From Bradyrhizobium diazoefficiens (GTDB lineage: Bacteria > Pseudomonadota > Alphaproteobacteria > Rhizobiales > Xanthobacteraceae), in NCBI RefSeq assembly GCF_018129965.1, contig NZ_JAFCKW010000030.1, positions 1 to 64,000 of the forward strand: DNA of 64,000 nt, read 5' to 3'. The notes beneath the pieces are model-generated. The model was not told the origin of the DNA, made no database searches, and saw only the letters and a program-made list of their open reading frames with translations. Position numbers and translations under genes: made by a program. Positions 1 through 8,669 of this stretch are shown here, piece after piece; position 1 is the stretch's first letter; each line of letters begins with the position of its first letter.

Positions 1-69
1 TACAGAAGCAAGTGCCCAGCGATTGGATCAGGCAAAAAGGGATTGACTTACTGAGGCCCGTTACAGAAG

Positions 70-129
70 CCCGGATGAAGCGGAGCGTAATCCGGGAGAT
101 TTCCCGCATTCCGCTCCGCTCCATGCGGG
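70..129. repeat. Palindromic intergenic repeat (REP-like)
   Basis: Two adjacent hairpins are visible: CCCGGAT...ATCCGGG at 70-96 and CCCGCAT...ATGCGGG at 103-129. The inner parts (AGCGGAGCG and CGCTCCGCT) also pair with each other, so the whole unit can form one long hairpin. Such elements are scattered between genes in Bradyrhizobium. It lies just downstream of the trmO-like gene on the minus strand. The flanking bases 1-69 and 130-145 hold no gene I can support. Confidence 0.75.
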
Positions 130-145
130 CTACGGTCGCCGGCCC

Positions 146-637
146 CTACTCCGTCTGAAAATCTCCCGCCTGCGGCGGCGCCAGCGGCGTGAACTCGCAG
201 CGGTCGGGCTTGAGATCGATCAGGGGCGTGTTGTCGATGCAGTCGAGGCCGCGCACCAGGATCGCGTTGCCCTCGATCCCGACCAGCTTGACGATCGAAG
301 TCCCGATCGGATTGGGCCTGACCGGCGAGCGCAACGAAAAGGCGCCGCGAGTCTTCTCGTTGTTCTTCGGGCTTTGCAGCACGATGTCGCGGCGGGACCG
401 GTCGAGCCAGTACAGCACTTCGAGATTTTCGTAGAAGTCGACGCCCTTGATGGCTGGCAGGAACGGCTCGAAGATCTCGAGGCGGCAGACCGGGCCATCG
501 GTACGGCCCTGCCGCGGCGTTTCCAGACGCGAGCTCCAGGGTGTGCGGATGCGACCGATGAAGACGAGGCCGGCATCCTGTGCCGGCGGCAGCTCGATGG
601 CGACTTCGCCCTCGCGGAGCTCGTTTTCTCGAACCAT
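146..637 (-). CDS. trmO: TrmO/TsaA-like tRNA N6-threonylcarbamoyladenosine methyltransferase
   Basis: A 163-residue protein of the TsaA/TrmO (UPF0066) family. The family uses S-adenosylmethionine to methylate N6-threonylcarbamoyladenosine at position 37 of tRNA. The family core is visible: an N-terminal IGRIRTPW beta-strand, a middle LEVLYWLDRSRRD segment, and the conserved block FSLRSPVRPNPIGTS followed by LDCIDNTPLIDLKP. The ATG at 635-637 is chosen because it is preceded by a GGAACGGG ribosome site. The open frame extends further upstream, but that part has shadow-like arginine-rich composition. Some rhizobial TsaA homologues have not been tested on tRNA, so the substrate is inferred from family. 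Confidence 0.85.
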   Translation of the reverse strand: MVRENELREGEVAIELPPAQDAGLVFIGRIRTPWSSRLETPRQGRTDGPVCRLEIFEPFLPAIKGVDFYENLEVLYWLDRSRRDIVLQSPKNNEKTRGAFSLRSPVRPNPIGTSIVKLVGIEGNAILVRGLDCIDNTPLIDLKPDRCEFTPLAPPQAGDFQTE

Positions 638-669
638 GTTTCCCGTTCCTTGGCTGTCCGGAGGCGATT

Positions 670-1020
670 TTAGCCCAACCACCATGTGCCGGCCAGCATG
701 AAGACCTCGCCGGCCACCACGCCCGCGAAGATCGAGCGGCGGGTTAGCAGAAAGACGACGAGGCCGGCGGCAACCGCGCCGTAGCGCAGGACGTCGGGCA
801 CGCTGGCGAGAGCTCCAGGTGGCTCGACCACGATCTGGGCGATGACGCCGGCGAGGATGGCGGTGGCGACCGCCCTCACCCAGACCAGTAGCTCGGAGCC
901 TTCGTCGATGCCGCCGCCGAACCACAATCCCAGCATGCGCCAGATCTGGTTGGGAACGACGCCGGCGACGAACAGCACCGCCAGCGCCTGCCAGTCACCG
1001 ATGAGCTGCGCGTAGGTCAT
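670..1020 (-). CDS. azlD: AzlD family branched-chain amino acid exporter, small subunit
   Basis: A 116-residue very hydrophobic protein with about four membrane segments. It fits the AzlD family, which pairs with AzlC to export branched-chain amino acids. The N-terminal FVAGVVPNQIWRMLG and the central WVRAVATAILAGVIAQ segment are typical. Its ATG overlaps the azlC stop codon by four bases (ATGA), so translation is probably coupled. The substrate is inferred from the family only. Confidence 0.85.
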   Translation of the reverse strand: MTYAQLIGDWQALAVLFVAGVVPNQIWRMLGLWFGGGIDEGSELLVWVRAVATAILAGVIAQIVVEPPGALASVPDVLRYGAVAAGLVVFLLTRRSIFAGVVAGEVFMLAGTWWLG

Positions 1021-1757
1021 GCGCGCACCTGCCGCCACCAATGCACGCCATAGGCGACCGTGCCGGCTATGAGGCCGCTGACGAGGATGTCGAGGCCGGA
1101 ATTCATCTTCGCCGCCAGCGGATAAAGCAGGATCCCCAGCGTCAGCGCCACGACATCGGCGACCTCGCGGCTGTTGCGCGCGGTCGAGAAGAGGAAAGAG
1201 AGCGGCGTCAGCAGCAGGATCGCGGCGCCCAGCGTCTGCGTGAGGTTGGCGGCAAGGAAATAGCCGACCGTGTTGGCGGTGAGGCAGACCGAGACGAGGC
1301 CGCAGCCGAGCCCGTGGACGAAAGCGATGCGCCGCTCGCGCGGCACCTGCGGCAGGAAGCGGTGGCACTCGACCCACAGCGTCACCGCAGTGAGATGCGC
1401 GGCGAACACGAGTTCGCGCCGCTTCGTCGTCGGCGTGCGCATCAGGGGCAGCACCGAGACCACCATCGGAAACAGGCGGATGGCGCTGACGGTCACGGCG
1501 ATCGCCGACTGGATGACGGTCGCACCCGAGCCGAGCGTCGTGATCAGGATGATCTGCGCCGGGCCCGCCCAGACGAACAGCGTCGAGCAGAGCGCCCAGA
1601 GCAGGCTGAAATGGGTGTCATGCGCGAGCGCGCCGATGCCGAGATAGGTCACGAACAGCACGACGGTGAGGATCGTCTGCGTGATCGAGCGCAGCCCCCA
1701 CGCAAAGGCGCGCCAGGGACTTTGCCATTGAGGGGAATCGAGCGGAGGAAGCGCCAC
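1017..1757 (-). CDS. azlC: AzlC family branched-chain amino acid exporter, large subunit
   Basis: A 246-residue inner-membrane protein with the AzlC/YgaZ pattern. A first region contains GALAHDTHFS and the segment LFVWAGPAQIILITTLGSGA, followed by SAIRLFPMVVSVLPLMR; further hydrophobic spans reach the C-terminus. AzlC and AzlD form a two-component exporter of leucine, isoleucine, valine and analogues. The gene overlaps azlD by four bases and is first in a two-gene operon. No Lrp/AsnC-type regulator is adjacent. Confidence 0.88.
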   Translation of the reverse strand: MALPPLDSPQWQSPWRAFAWGLRSITQTILTVVLFVTYLGIGALAHDTHFSLLWALCSTLFVWAGPAQIILITTLGSGATVIQSAIAVTVSAIRLFPMVVSVLPLMRTPTTKRRELVFAAHLTAVTLWVECHRFLPQVPRERRIAFVHGLGCGLVSVCLTANTVGYFLAANLTQTLGAAILLLTPLSFLFSTARNSREVADVVALTLGILLYPLAAKMNSGLDILVSGLIAGTVAYGVHWWRQVRA

Positions 1758-1862
1758 GGAACGGCCGGCTGAGGTTGCAGAATCGTGCCCGCATAACGGG
1801 CAATGCAGTGGCTTGCGTCAAGGAAGCGGGTGGCGGGGCTGGCATGCGTGACGACGCGCCCC

Positions 1863-2918
1863 TTAGCCGCTCACGCCCCTGTTCTTGAGCACGAAACACG
1901 CCCCGCCGGCCTTGCGGATGCGGTTGCAGAGATCATCCGCCTCGCTGCGCGTCTCCGCACCGATGCGCACCTGGTAGAAGGCGCGCGTGCCGCGGCTGCG
2001 CACCACCGAACTCAGCAGGCTCGGATCACGCCCGCCGATCACCTGATTCAGTCGAGTCACGGCGCGCGAATACATCGCCAGCGCCGTGTTGCGGTCGAAC
2101 CCGGCTGCGAGTTGAACGCCCCACAATTTTGCGGCGGCCAGCTCCACATGCTGCTCGAGCTCGGCGACGAACGCATTCGGCGCACGCTTGAGCAGCGCCA
2201 TCAGATCCCGGCAGCTCGTTGGCGGCGAACTCGGCGGCCCCTTGCCGGTGGCGCCGGCTTTCGCCCACGCCTCGATGCTCGTGCCCGTGATGGCCAAGAC
2301 ATAGTTGCGGGTCTGCTCCGGCATCGGACCGGTGCCGGCGAGCCATTCCTGCACCCGCCGCGGCCCGGCATTGTAGGCGGCGGCGGCCAGCCCGAGATTG
2401 CCGAACTGGTTGCGCAACTCGTTCAAAAATTCGGCCGATTTCGGCAGCGCCTGCACCGGATTGAAGGGGTTGAGCAGCCCGCGTTCGCTCGCGGTACCCG
2501 GCATGAACTGTGCGATCCCCTGTGCCTGCGCGCCGCTGCGCGTCACCGGGCCGACGGCATCCGCCTGGAAGCGGCTTTCCTGCCAGATCACGCGGGCGAA
2601 GAATTCCAGCGGCAGATTGGCATCCCGTGCCGCCGCCTCCACGATCAGGCAAATCGACTCTCGCGTGTCACTCTCACGCGCATTGGACGTTGCAGGGGCC
2701 ACGGCGAGTTCTTCGACGCTTGGAATCGCAACACCCGTCCTTGCGGGCGAGTTGTCCCACGCCCCGGCCTGCGCCGTCGAGACCAGCAGCGCGGCCGCCA
2801 CAAGTGATGCAATTCGCGCCAGCGGTGCCCAAGCATCGGCATGGCGGGCGCCAGCGTTCCATGCGACAAGTTGATCCGCCATGTTGTGGCACAGTGCCAT
2901 GGTACGACGAGCTGCCAT
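1863..2918 (-). CDS. Lytic murein transglycosylase (SLT domain)
   Basis: A protein of up to 351 residues with a hydrophobic signal segment ending near STAQA and an SLT lysozyme-like domain at about 90-190. The catalytic glutamate is in FARVIWQESRFQ. The other SLT signatures are present: GIAQFMPGTA, the NPFNP segment and AAAYNAGPRRVQEW. The C-terminal 70 residues, ending in a Cys-containing ADDLCNRIRKAGGACFVLK stretch, look like a SPOR-type peptidoglycan-binding fold. It should cleave peptidoglycan glycan strands in the periplasm. Starts at 2900 and 2882 are also possible. The 2918 start leaves almost no space to the divergent gene at 2921, so one of the internal starts may be the true one. 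Confidence 0.85.
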   Translation of the reverse strand: MAARRTMALCHNMADQLVAWNAGARHADAWAPLARIASLVAAALLVSTAQAGAWDNSPARTGVAIPSVEELAVAPATSNARESDTRESICLIVEAAARDANLPLEFFARVIWQESRFQADAVGPVTRSGAQAQGIAQFMPGTASERGLLNPFNPVQALPKSAEFLNELRNQFGNLGLAAAAYNAGPRRVQEWLAGTGPMPEQTRNYVLAITGTSIEAWAKAGATGKGPPSSPPTSCRDLMALLKRAPNAFVAELEQHVELAAAKLWGVQLAAGFDRNTALAMYSRAVTRLNQVIGGRDPSLLSSVVRSRGTRAFYQVRIGAETRSEADDLCNRIRKAGGACFVLKNRGVSG

Positions 2919-2920
2919 CT

Positions 2921-3934
2921 ATGCTGCCTGACCTGCTCCCAATGCGCTTCCCCGCCAAGCGGATCCAGGCGCTCCTCGCCCTCATTCCCCTCTTGCTATC
3001 TGCCGCGCCAGCCATGGCGCAAGTCAGCTGGCGGATGGCCACTGAATACCCGCAGAACAACATTTCCGGCATCGGCCTCAGCACGTTCGCCGAACGCGTC
3101 GCCGCCCGCACAAACGGGTTCGTGACCGTGGCCAACGCCTTCGACAACGAGCTCAAGATCAACTCGGGCGAGATGCCGCGGGCGGCCGCGGACGGCCGGA
3201 TCACCGGCGGCGATGCTTTCGCAGGCGCGCTTTCGGGCCTGGACCCCGTGCTCGCACTGTCCACCCTGCCATTCCTGGTGCAATCGGTGGACGTCGCCCG
3301 CATCACCAATCTGCGGGCCCGCCCGCTCTACGCGAAGGCGCTCGCGGCGCGCGGCCTCAAGCTGCTCTATGTGACGATCTGGCCGGCGACGGGCCTTTGG
3401 TCCGATCACGCGCTCGCCGACGCCGACGACCTGCCGAAACTGAACATGCGGGCCTATGATGCCAATTCCGGCGAGGTGATGCGCGCCGCTGGCGCGAACG
3501 CGCAATACCTGCCCATGGACGCGGCGCTTGCGGGACTCAGGGAACACCGGCTGAATGCGTTCCTCACCTCCGGGGACGGCGGCGCAGGACGCAAGCTCTG
3601 GGACTTCCTGCCCAATTTCACGGCCATCAATTACGCGATGCCGGTCTCGATCGCCTTCGTGCGCAGCGACGCTTTTGCCGAGCTATCCGAGCCCATGCAG
3701 CACGAGGTGCTGGCGGCGGCGGCCGAGACCGAGCAAAGCCAGTTCGCGCTGCTCGCCCATCGCACCGCCGAGAACTATGCACGCATGCGCGACAACGGCG
3801 TCCGCATCGCCGAGCCGGCGCCCGCGCCTCTCGTCGGCGCACTTCGGACGGCAGCAACCGGCACGATCTCCACCTGGGAGACGCAAGCCGGTGCCGATGC
3901 CACCGCGATCGTCGAATGGGTGAGACGACAATAA
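2921..3934 (+). CDS. TRAP transporter substrate-binding protein (DctP-like), orphan
   Basis: A 337-residue periplasmic binding protein with a signal peptide cut after AAPAMA. The mature chain begins VSWRMATEYPQNN, typical of DctP/TAXI-class TRAP receptors, and continues with NELKINSGEMPRA and LPFLVQSVDVA. TRAP transporters need DctQ and DctM membrane subunits, and neither is nearby. It may work with a remote permease or act as a receptor. A second in-frame ATG at 2942 gives a more classical signal peptide. Neither start has a strong ribosome site. Confidence 0.8.
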   Translation: MLPDLLPMRFPAKRIQALLALIPLLLSAAPAMAQVSWRMATEYPQNNISGIGLSTFAERVAARTNGFVTVANAFDNELKINSGEMPRAAADGRITGGDAFAGALSGLDPVLALSTLPFLVQSVDVARITNLRARPLYAKALAARGLKLLYVTIWPATGLWSDHALADADDLPKLNMRAYDANSGEVMRAAGANAQYLPMDAALAGLREHRLNAFLTSGDGGAGRKLWDFLPNFTAINYAMPVSIAFVRSDAFAELSEPMQHEVLAAAAETEQSQFALLAHRTAENYARMRDNGVRIAEPAPAPLVGALRTAATGTISTWETQAGADATAIVEWVRRQ

Positions 3935-3968
3935 CGCCGGCCAGCGATCACCCGTGCCCCCGTCGCTC

Positions 3969-4163
3969 TTAGGCCGAGACGGGCTTCTCCGCGCTGATCG
4001 CGCGGTCGATCGCATCGATCAGCGTCTGCAGCTCGACGAATTTATTGCGTGCTCGCTCGGCCTTGTCACGATCGAAGGGAGCAGCCAGCACCTTGGCATG
4101 CGCGTCCCTGTCCTCGAGCATGCGATCGCGGGCCTTCTGCAATGTTTCCAGTCGCTCGTTCAT
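3969..4163 (-). CDS. Small conserved hypothetical protein, predicted helical
   Basis: A 64-residue charged protein beginning MNERLETLQKARDRMLEDRD. It is rich in Glu, Arg, Lys and Ala and looks alpha-helical, possibly coiled-coil. No signal peptide or membrane span is visible. The ATG at 4161-4163 is preceded by a strong GGAGGAG site seven bases upstream, which decides the start over an in-frame one at 4208. It is the last gene of a minus-strand block of small proteins around the GH130 gene. Function unknown. Confidence 0.7.
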   Translation of the reverse strand: MNERLETLQKARDRMLEDRDAHAKVLAAPFDRDKAERARNKFVELQTLIDAIDRAISAEKPVSA

Positions 4164-4204
4164 CTGTGCTCCTCCGCCAATACCTACCCAATCGCAACCA
4201 TTAC

Positions 4205-4447
4205 TCAATCGAAGCCAGACGGCAGTTCGCCCTTTCGGAAGAACACCGTCGGCTCGTTGTCATAATCTCCCATTTCGGCATCGCCGCTGGACGAGAACGC
4301 GACCACCCCGAGCTTGCTCAAGGCCAGCCGCTCTGCCGTCCGCCGCGCACCGCTTTTCGACTTGCAGACGATGGGAGAGTCCGCCTTCAGGTTGCCGCCC
4401 TTGCCCGCATTGAACGCCTGCACCACGTAGGTTGTTTCGCGAACCAT
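4205..4447 (-). CDS. Small conserved hypothetical protein
   Basis: An 80-residue protein starting MVRETTYVVQAFNAGKGGNL. It has a compact predicted alpha/beta pattern with basic patches (KSKSGARRTAERLALSK) and an acidic stretch (DAEMGDYDNEP). An AGAGGA ribosome site lies upstream of the ATG at 4445-4447. The pattern of strand, helix (SGARRTAERLALS), then strand (VVAFSS) resembles small rhizobial proteins of unknown role. It sits between two other minus-strand genes with 41 and 55 bases of spacing. Confidence 0.7.
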   Translation of the reverse strand: MVRETTYVVQAFNAGKGGNLKADSPIVCKSKSGARRTAERLALSKLGVVAFSSSGDAEMGDYDNEPTVFFRKGELPSGFD

Positions 4448-4502
4448 GACGGCTCCTCTGACCTGCTGTGAACGGGGTGGATGTCTTCGCCTGCGGACAC
4501 CG

Positions 4503-5855
4503 CTAGCGGCGCATCGACTCGATGAGCGCCGAAATCCTGATCGTTGCGAAACTGGAGAAGGTGTCCGACACCGCATAGGGCAAGATGATCTGGTCCTTAT
4601 GCCGCATCGCACCGCAGGTATAGACGACGTTGGGGACGTACCCTTCGCGCTCTGACGGTTCAGGTCGGATCAGCGGCTCGGCCGAGCGCGCAAGCACCCT
4701 GGATGGGTCGTGTTTGTCGAGCAGCGCCGCTCCGATCGAGTATTTGCGCACCGGGCCGACGCCGTGCGTCAGCAGCAGCCAGCCTTCCTCGAGTTCGATC
4801 GGCGAGCCGCAATTGCCGATCTGGACGAACTCCCAGGGAAATTCCGGTTTCAAAAGCGGGACGCCGCCGCCCTCCCACGTGTAGAGGTCGTCCGAAGCGA
4901 GCAAGTACAGGTTCTCATTGTCCTGGCGTGCAATCATGGCATAGCGTCCGCCGATCTTGCGGGGGAACAGCGCCATGCCCTTGTTCTGTGCCGCGGACCC
5001 TCGCAAAGGCGTCAGCCGGAACGACAGGAAATCGCGGGTCTCGATCAATTCAGACCGGATCGCGCGGCCGCTGTAAGCCGTATAGGTCGCGTAGTAGGTC
5101 TCCCGCTCGCCGTCCCTGAATTTGACGAAGCGCGCATCCTCGATGCCATTCGACTGGGCTTCGGTCACGGGGAAGATGACGCGCTCGCTGAGATCTTCCT
5201 CAGGCTTGAACGTCAATTCCACTTGGTCTCCCTCTGGCCCGGATGCGCGATGGGTGATCCGGGGAACCGAGGCCAGGCGCGCCGTCGGATCGACAGCCAG
5301 GCTGCCGTCAGCCGCAACACGTCCGGTTCGAAACGTGAGAGACGAGACATGCCCCTCGCCGACGGCCCGAAGACTGAGGATGATGCGCAGCCCTCCCGTC
5401 GGGACCCCCGACTGATCGGGGTGCGGGACGATGCTGGGATTGAACAAGGCCGAGGCTTCGAACGAATATTCACTGAGGAAATAGGCGCCGACGAGCTGAC
5501 GCTGGGTCTTGGAGAAGAGTCCATGCGCCGCGAACGCATCCTCCATTTCATCGGCGCGGTCCTCGAACGTCTCCAGGAGATTGCGATGCCGCCCCTGGAA
5601 ATTGTCGATGACATCCGCAAGCAGCACCGCAACGGCCTCCGGACCGAGCGCGAGCACCCGGTCGACGATATGATTCGCCCGAATCTTGTCGGTCGGGTTC
5701 AGGTCGCGGGGTTCGGTTGCCGGCTTGAAGGGCCGCACGATCACGCGCGCAGGATCGGGGCGCAGATGAAGCCCCTGCCGATTCAGGAAAGAAGCTGGTG
5801 ACAAAATATCCTCGGCTCGCTGGATGAAAAGATGACGTTCAGGCGCCCACGGCAC
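4503..5855 (-). CDS. GH130 family glycoside phosphorylase/hydrolase
   Basis: A 450-residue protein of glycoside hydrolase family 130, a five-bladed beta-propeller family that acts on beta-mannosides, usually by phosphorolysis. Visible signatures are the FNPSIVPHPDQSG strand at 138-150, the RSELIETRDFLSF repeat, GNCGSPIELEEGWLLLTHGVG near 345-365 and GIEDARFVKF with the probable acid residue Asp240. An N-terminal helical extension of about 125 residues precedes the propeller. There is no signal peptide, so it is cytoplasmic. It overlaps the end of the upstream glycosyltransferase gene by 17 bases, so the two are co-translated and probably act on the same glycan. Exact linkage cannot be read from sequence. 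Confidence 0.85.
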   Translation of the reverse strand: MPWAPERHLFIQRAEDILSPASFLNRQGLHLRPDPARVIVRPFKPATEPRDLNPTDKIRANHIVDRVLALGPEAVAVLLADVIDNFQGRHRNLLETFEDRADEMEDAFAAHGLFSKTQRQLVGAYFLSEYSFEASALFNPSIVPHPDQSGVPTGGLRIILSLRAVGEGHVSSLTFRTGRVAADGSLAVDPTARLASVPRITHRASGPEGDQVELTFKPEEDLSERVIFPVTEAQSNGIEDARFVKFRDGERETYYATYTAYSGRAIRSELIETRDFLSFRLTPLRGSAAQNKGMALFPRKIGGRYAMIARQDNENLYLLASDDLYTWEGGGVPLLKPEFPWEFVQIGNCGSPIELEEGWLLLTHGVGPVRKYSIGAALLDKHDPSRVLARSAEPLIRPEPSEREGYVPNVVYTCGAMRHKDQIILPYAVSDTFSSFATIRISALIESMRR

Positions 5856-8124
5856 GCAACGCCGTCGGCCTCGTCAGACTCGGGTTGGCACGCGCAAGCT
5901 GGCGCATCTCCGCAAGCCCGAGCAGATAGCAAACGACCGACTCGCCCCCGCGGTTTTCGTTGGCGCGGTCGGGGTGCAGGCCATCCCGGCAACTGCCCGT
6001 GAGCGGATCGACCAATGCCACTGAGAGATCGTTGCTGCCGGAGAACCATGCGAATGCGCGCGTCGCGCCGGCTTTCCATTCGGCGTCGCCGTCGGCGCGC
6101 CACGCGGCGAGGCAGGCGGCGATCGTTGCCGTCGCCTCCACGGGCTGCTGATCGAACGCGCGCGGATGTTGCCGCAGTTCGCCGAAGCCGGCCGTGCCGA
6201 CCGGCCGGAAATGACCTGCGGCGGCGCTCTGTTGCGTCATGAGCCAGCGCAGGGATTTCAATCCGGCCTCGAGATATCGCGGCGTCTTCGTCGCCGCGCC
6301 GGTGAGGATCATGGCCTGCGGCAATCGCGCATTGTCATAGGCGAGCCCTTCCTCGAACCACACCCAGCCCGGCGTCTCGACCGCCGCCAGACAAGCCATC
6401 AACTTGTCGGCAAGCCAATGCCGGACGTCCCTGGCATGGCGATCGTCCGGCGCGACGGCGCAATAGCCGTCCAGTCCCAACAGCATGAACGCCCACGCAC
6501 GGGGCGAGCGAAAACTCTGCGCGATCGGCAATGCCTGGGCGAACAAGGCCGCGGCCCACAGGCGCCGGGCCGGGCTCGCGTCTCTGCGGGCCGCCTCACC
6601 CAGGGCCCATAGCGTGCGACCGTGACTGTCTTCGGAGCCGCTATCTTCGAGCCAGGTCCGGTTGAACCCCATGAAGTTGCGGAATTGCCTTGTGTCCGGA
6701 TTCCATGCGTGCTGGACGAACGCCGCAAAGCGGCTCGTCAGGATCTCCGGCAGCGGCTGTTCGCCCGGACCATTGAGGGCACAGGCCAGCAGCAGCGCTC
6801 TCGCATTGTCATCGACGCAATAGCCGTGTGCACGATCCGGTACCGAATAGACCGCGTGCTGGAACAGGCCGACGTCGTCGCACATCGACAGGAAATGGCC
6901 GATCTGCATGTCGGGCGCTGCGGAACTGCGCGGCTCCGGCGCGTTCATGTCGGAGCGTGCGAAGATCCTCAACCGATGGCCTTGCCGCGCAGTCTCGAAG
7001 ACGGACACATAGCGCTCGGCAACCCGCTCCCAAGTCATCATCCGGCTCGCCGCATAGGCACCCCTCGACATCGCCTTCCTCCTTGCGTCGTCGGTCAGCA
7101 GGTTCGCGATCTCTTTGCCGATCGCCGCGGCGTCGCCGAACGGCACGAGGACACCGCACCCATCGGCAAGCAGTTCGCGGGCATGCCAGTAAGGCGTGGA
7201 CACGACCGGCTTGCCCAGTCCGAAACTGTAGGCCAGAGTTCCGGAGGTCATCTGGGCCTCGTTGAGATAGGGCGTGACATAGACGTCGCACATCGAGATG
7301 AATTCGAGCAGCGTGGCCAGATCTGCGAACCGATCGAAGAACACCACGTGGTCCTCAATGCCGAGCTCGCGCACCCGCGCGATCAGGCTCTCGCGATAGG
7401 CCTCGCCCTGGTTTCGGACCAGATTGGGGTGCGTGGCGCCGAGCACCACATACACCGCATTCGCGCAGCGCTTCAGGATCGCCGGCATGGCGTCGATCAT
7501 GACTTCGATGCCCTTGTTCGGTGACAACAGGCCGAAGGTCAGGATGACCGATTTTTGCTCGAATCCGAGCTTGGCTTTCGCTGCATCCGGCTCGACGAAG
7601 GCGACATCGGGAATGCCATGAGCGATGACCTCGATCTTGTCGTCGGGCACAAGGTAGACGTCACGCAATAGCTCGTGGCCCTTGTGGGCCATCACGACGA
7701 CCTTCGTCGATGCCTCGACGATACGCTCCATGACCGAGCGCTGCGCAGGCGTGGGATCGGCCAGCACGGTGTGGAACGTCGTCACCACCGGCATGGTCAG
7801 GAGGGACAACAACACCAGGATATGGGCTCCGGCTTCACCGCCAAAGATCCCGAATTCGTGCTGCAGACACACGACGTCGTACCGGCCGGCATTGAGGAAA
7901 TCCGCAGCCCGCATGTAGTCCTCGATATTGCCGTCCTTGATCTGGAACGCGACGGCCGGAGGATAATCATAGGCTTGACCGCGATCGGTCATGGCCACGA
8001 TGCAGGTCTCGATGTCCTCGCGCGAAATCGCTATCGCGTTCTTCAGATCGGTCGTGTAGGTCGCAATTCCGCACCGACGCGGCAGCGAGTTTCCGATGAC
8101 GGCGATACGGCGGAGCGGCGTCAT
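5839..8124 (-). CDS. Two-domain GT4 glycosyltransferase with C-terminal helical toroid-like domain
   Basis: A 761-residue protein. Residues 1 to about 385 are a GT-B fold glycosyltransferase of family 4. They include the opening GNSLPRRCGIATYTTDL, the LQHEFGIFGGEAGAH segment and the nucleotide-sugar site region containing PYLNEAQMTSGTLAYSFGLGKPVVSTPY. The remaining 370 residues have repeated WALGEAARR, WFEEGLAYDNARLPQA and GGESVVCYLLGLAE motifs. These resemble an (alpha/alpha)6-barrel glycosidase-like domain. The start at 8122-8124 follows a GAGGTG site. It heads a two-gene unit with the GH130 gene. I infer synthesis and trimming or turnover of one oligosaccharide, possibly a mannoside. Confidence 0.85.
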   Translation of the reverse strand: MTPLRRIAVIGNSLPRRCGIATYTTDLKNAIAISREDIETCIVAMTDRGQAYDYPPAVAFQIKDGNIEDYMRAADFLNAGRYDVVCLQHEFGIFGGEAGAHILVLLSLLTMPVVTTFHTVLADPTPAQRSVMERIVEASTKVVVMAHKGHELLRDVYLVPDDKIEVIAHGIPDVAFVEPDAAKAKLGFEQKSVILTFGLLSPNKGIEVMIDAMPAILKRCANAVYVVLGATHPNLVRNQGEAYRESLIARVRELGIEDHVVFFDRFADLATLLEFISMCDVYVTPYLNEAQMTSGTLAYSFGLGKPVVSTPYWHARELLADGCGVLVPFGDAAAIGKEIANLLTDDARRKAMSRGAYAASRMMTWERVAERYVSVFETARQGHRLRIFARSDMNAPEPRSSAAPDMQIGHFLSMCDDVGLFQHAVYSVPDRAHGYCVDDNARALLLACALNGPGEQPLPEILTSRFAAFVQHAWNPDTRQFRNFMGFNRTWLEDSGSEDSHGRTLWALGEAARRDASPARRLWAAALFAQALPIAQSFRSPRAWAFMLLGLDGYCAVAPDDRHARDVRHWLADKLMACLAAVETPGWVWFEEGLAYDNARLPQAMILTGAATKTPRYLEAGLKSLRWLMTQQSAAAGHFRPVGTAGFGELRQHPRAFDQQPVEATATIAACLAAWRADGDAEWKAGATRAFAWFSGSNDLSVALVDPLTGSCRDGLHPDRANENRGGESVVCYLLGLAEMRQLARANPSLTRPTALRAVGA

Positions 8125-8167
8125 GTCGGCACCTCGATGATTTCGTTTGATGCGGGCGTGCACGGCT

Positions 8168-8419
8168 TCAGCAACCGCGACAGATGTTTTTCAGCTTCGC
8201 TGCCGTTCTGGCCTCTTCCGCAACGAACGGGTACTTGTAGGCAGCCCGCGCTGCATCGCTTTCGGCCGCGGTGGATTGTTTGATCTTTGGCGGCGGGAAC
8301 GCAGCGTCGTAACAGGCCAGCCGCTCATTGGTGCTGTCGATCGTGCGGCAGTCCGGCTCTTTCGCGACAGCACCTTGCACGAGCGTGGCAAGCGCCAATG
8401 CGACAATAAGCATCTTCAT
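8168..8419 (-). CDS. Small secreted protein with conserved Cys pair
   Basis: An 83-residue protein with a signal peptide cut after QGAVA. The mature part has the motif DCRTIDSTNERLACYDAAFPPP, a pattern found in many small periplasmic proteobacterial proteins, and ends with the cysteines of ICRGC. The ERLACYD core is shared with VasI-type proteins, but no type VI secretion gene is nearby. The start at 8417-8419 is favoured because it gives a clean signal peptide. It lies 43 bases upstream of the GT4 gene on the same strand. Function unknown. Confidence 0.7.
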   Translation of the reverse strand: MKMLIVALALATLVQGAVAKEPDCRTIDSTNERLACYDAAFPPPKIKQSTAAESDAARAAYKYPFVAEEARTAAKLKNICRGC

Positions 8420-8474
8420 GGAGTTGTCGTTCCTCGCGGAGGACCGGGGCGCGCTCATTTGCCGCCCACGTCGC

Positions 8475-8669
8475 TCATGCCTCGAACTGGTCGAACTCGT
8501 CGGACAGCAGAATCCGCCCCTGCGGTGTGCAGATCCGCACGTCGAAATAGCCTTCCTGCAGCAGCTCCCTCGCCTTCTTCAGGGCGGCGGCCGTCGTGGT
8601 GCGGCCCAGGCTGATGTACCCGCTCTGATCTCGCCCGCTCACAAGGTATTGCAGCGGCGTCCTATCCAC
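8475..8669 (-). CDS. Small conserved hypothetical protein, GTG start inside upstream gene
   Basis: A 64-residue protein: MDRTPLQYLVSGRDQSGYIS, then a helix (AAALKKARELLQEG), then YFDVRICTPQGRILLSDEF. The strand-helix-strand layout suggests a small soluble fold seen in several rhizobial open frames of unknown role. The start is GTG at 8667-8669, lying within the last codons of the small gene at 8662-8760. This 8-base overlap suggests translational coupling. Confidence 0.65.
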   Translation of the reverse strand: MDRTPLQYLVSGRDQSGYISLGRTTTAAALKKARELLQEGYFDVRICTPQGRILLSDEFDQFEA

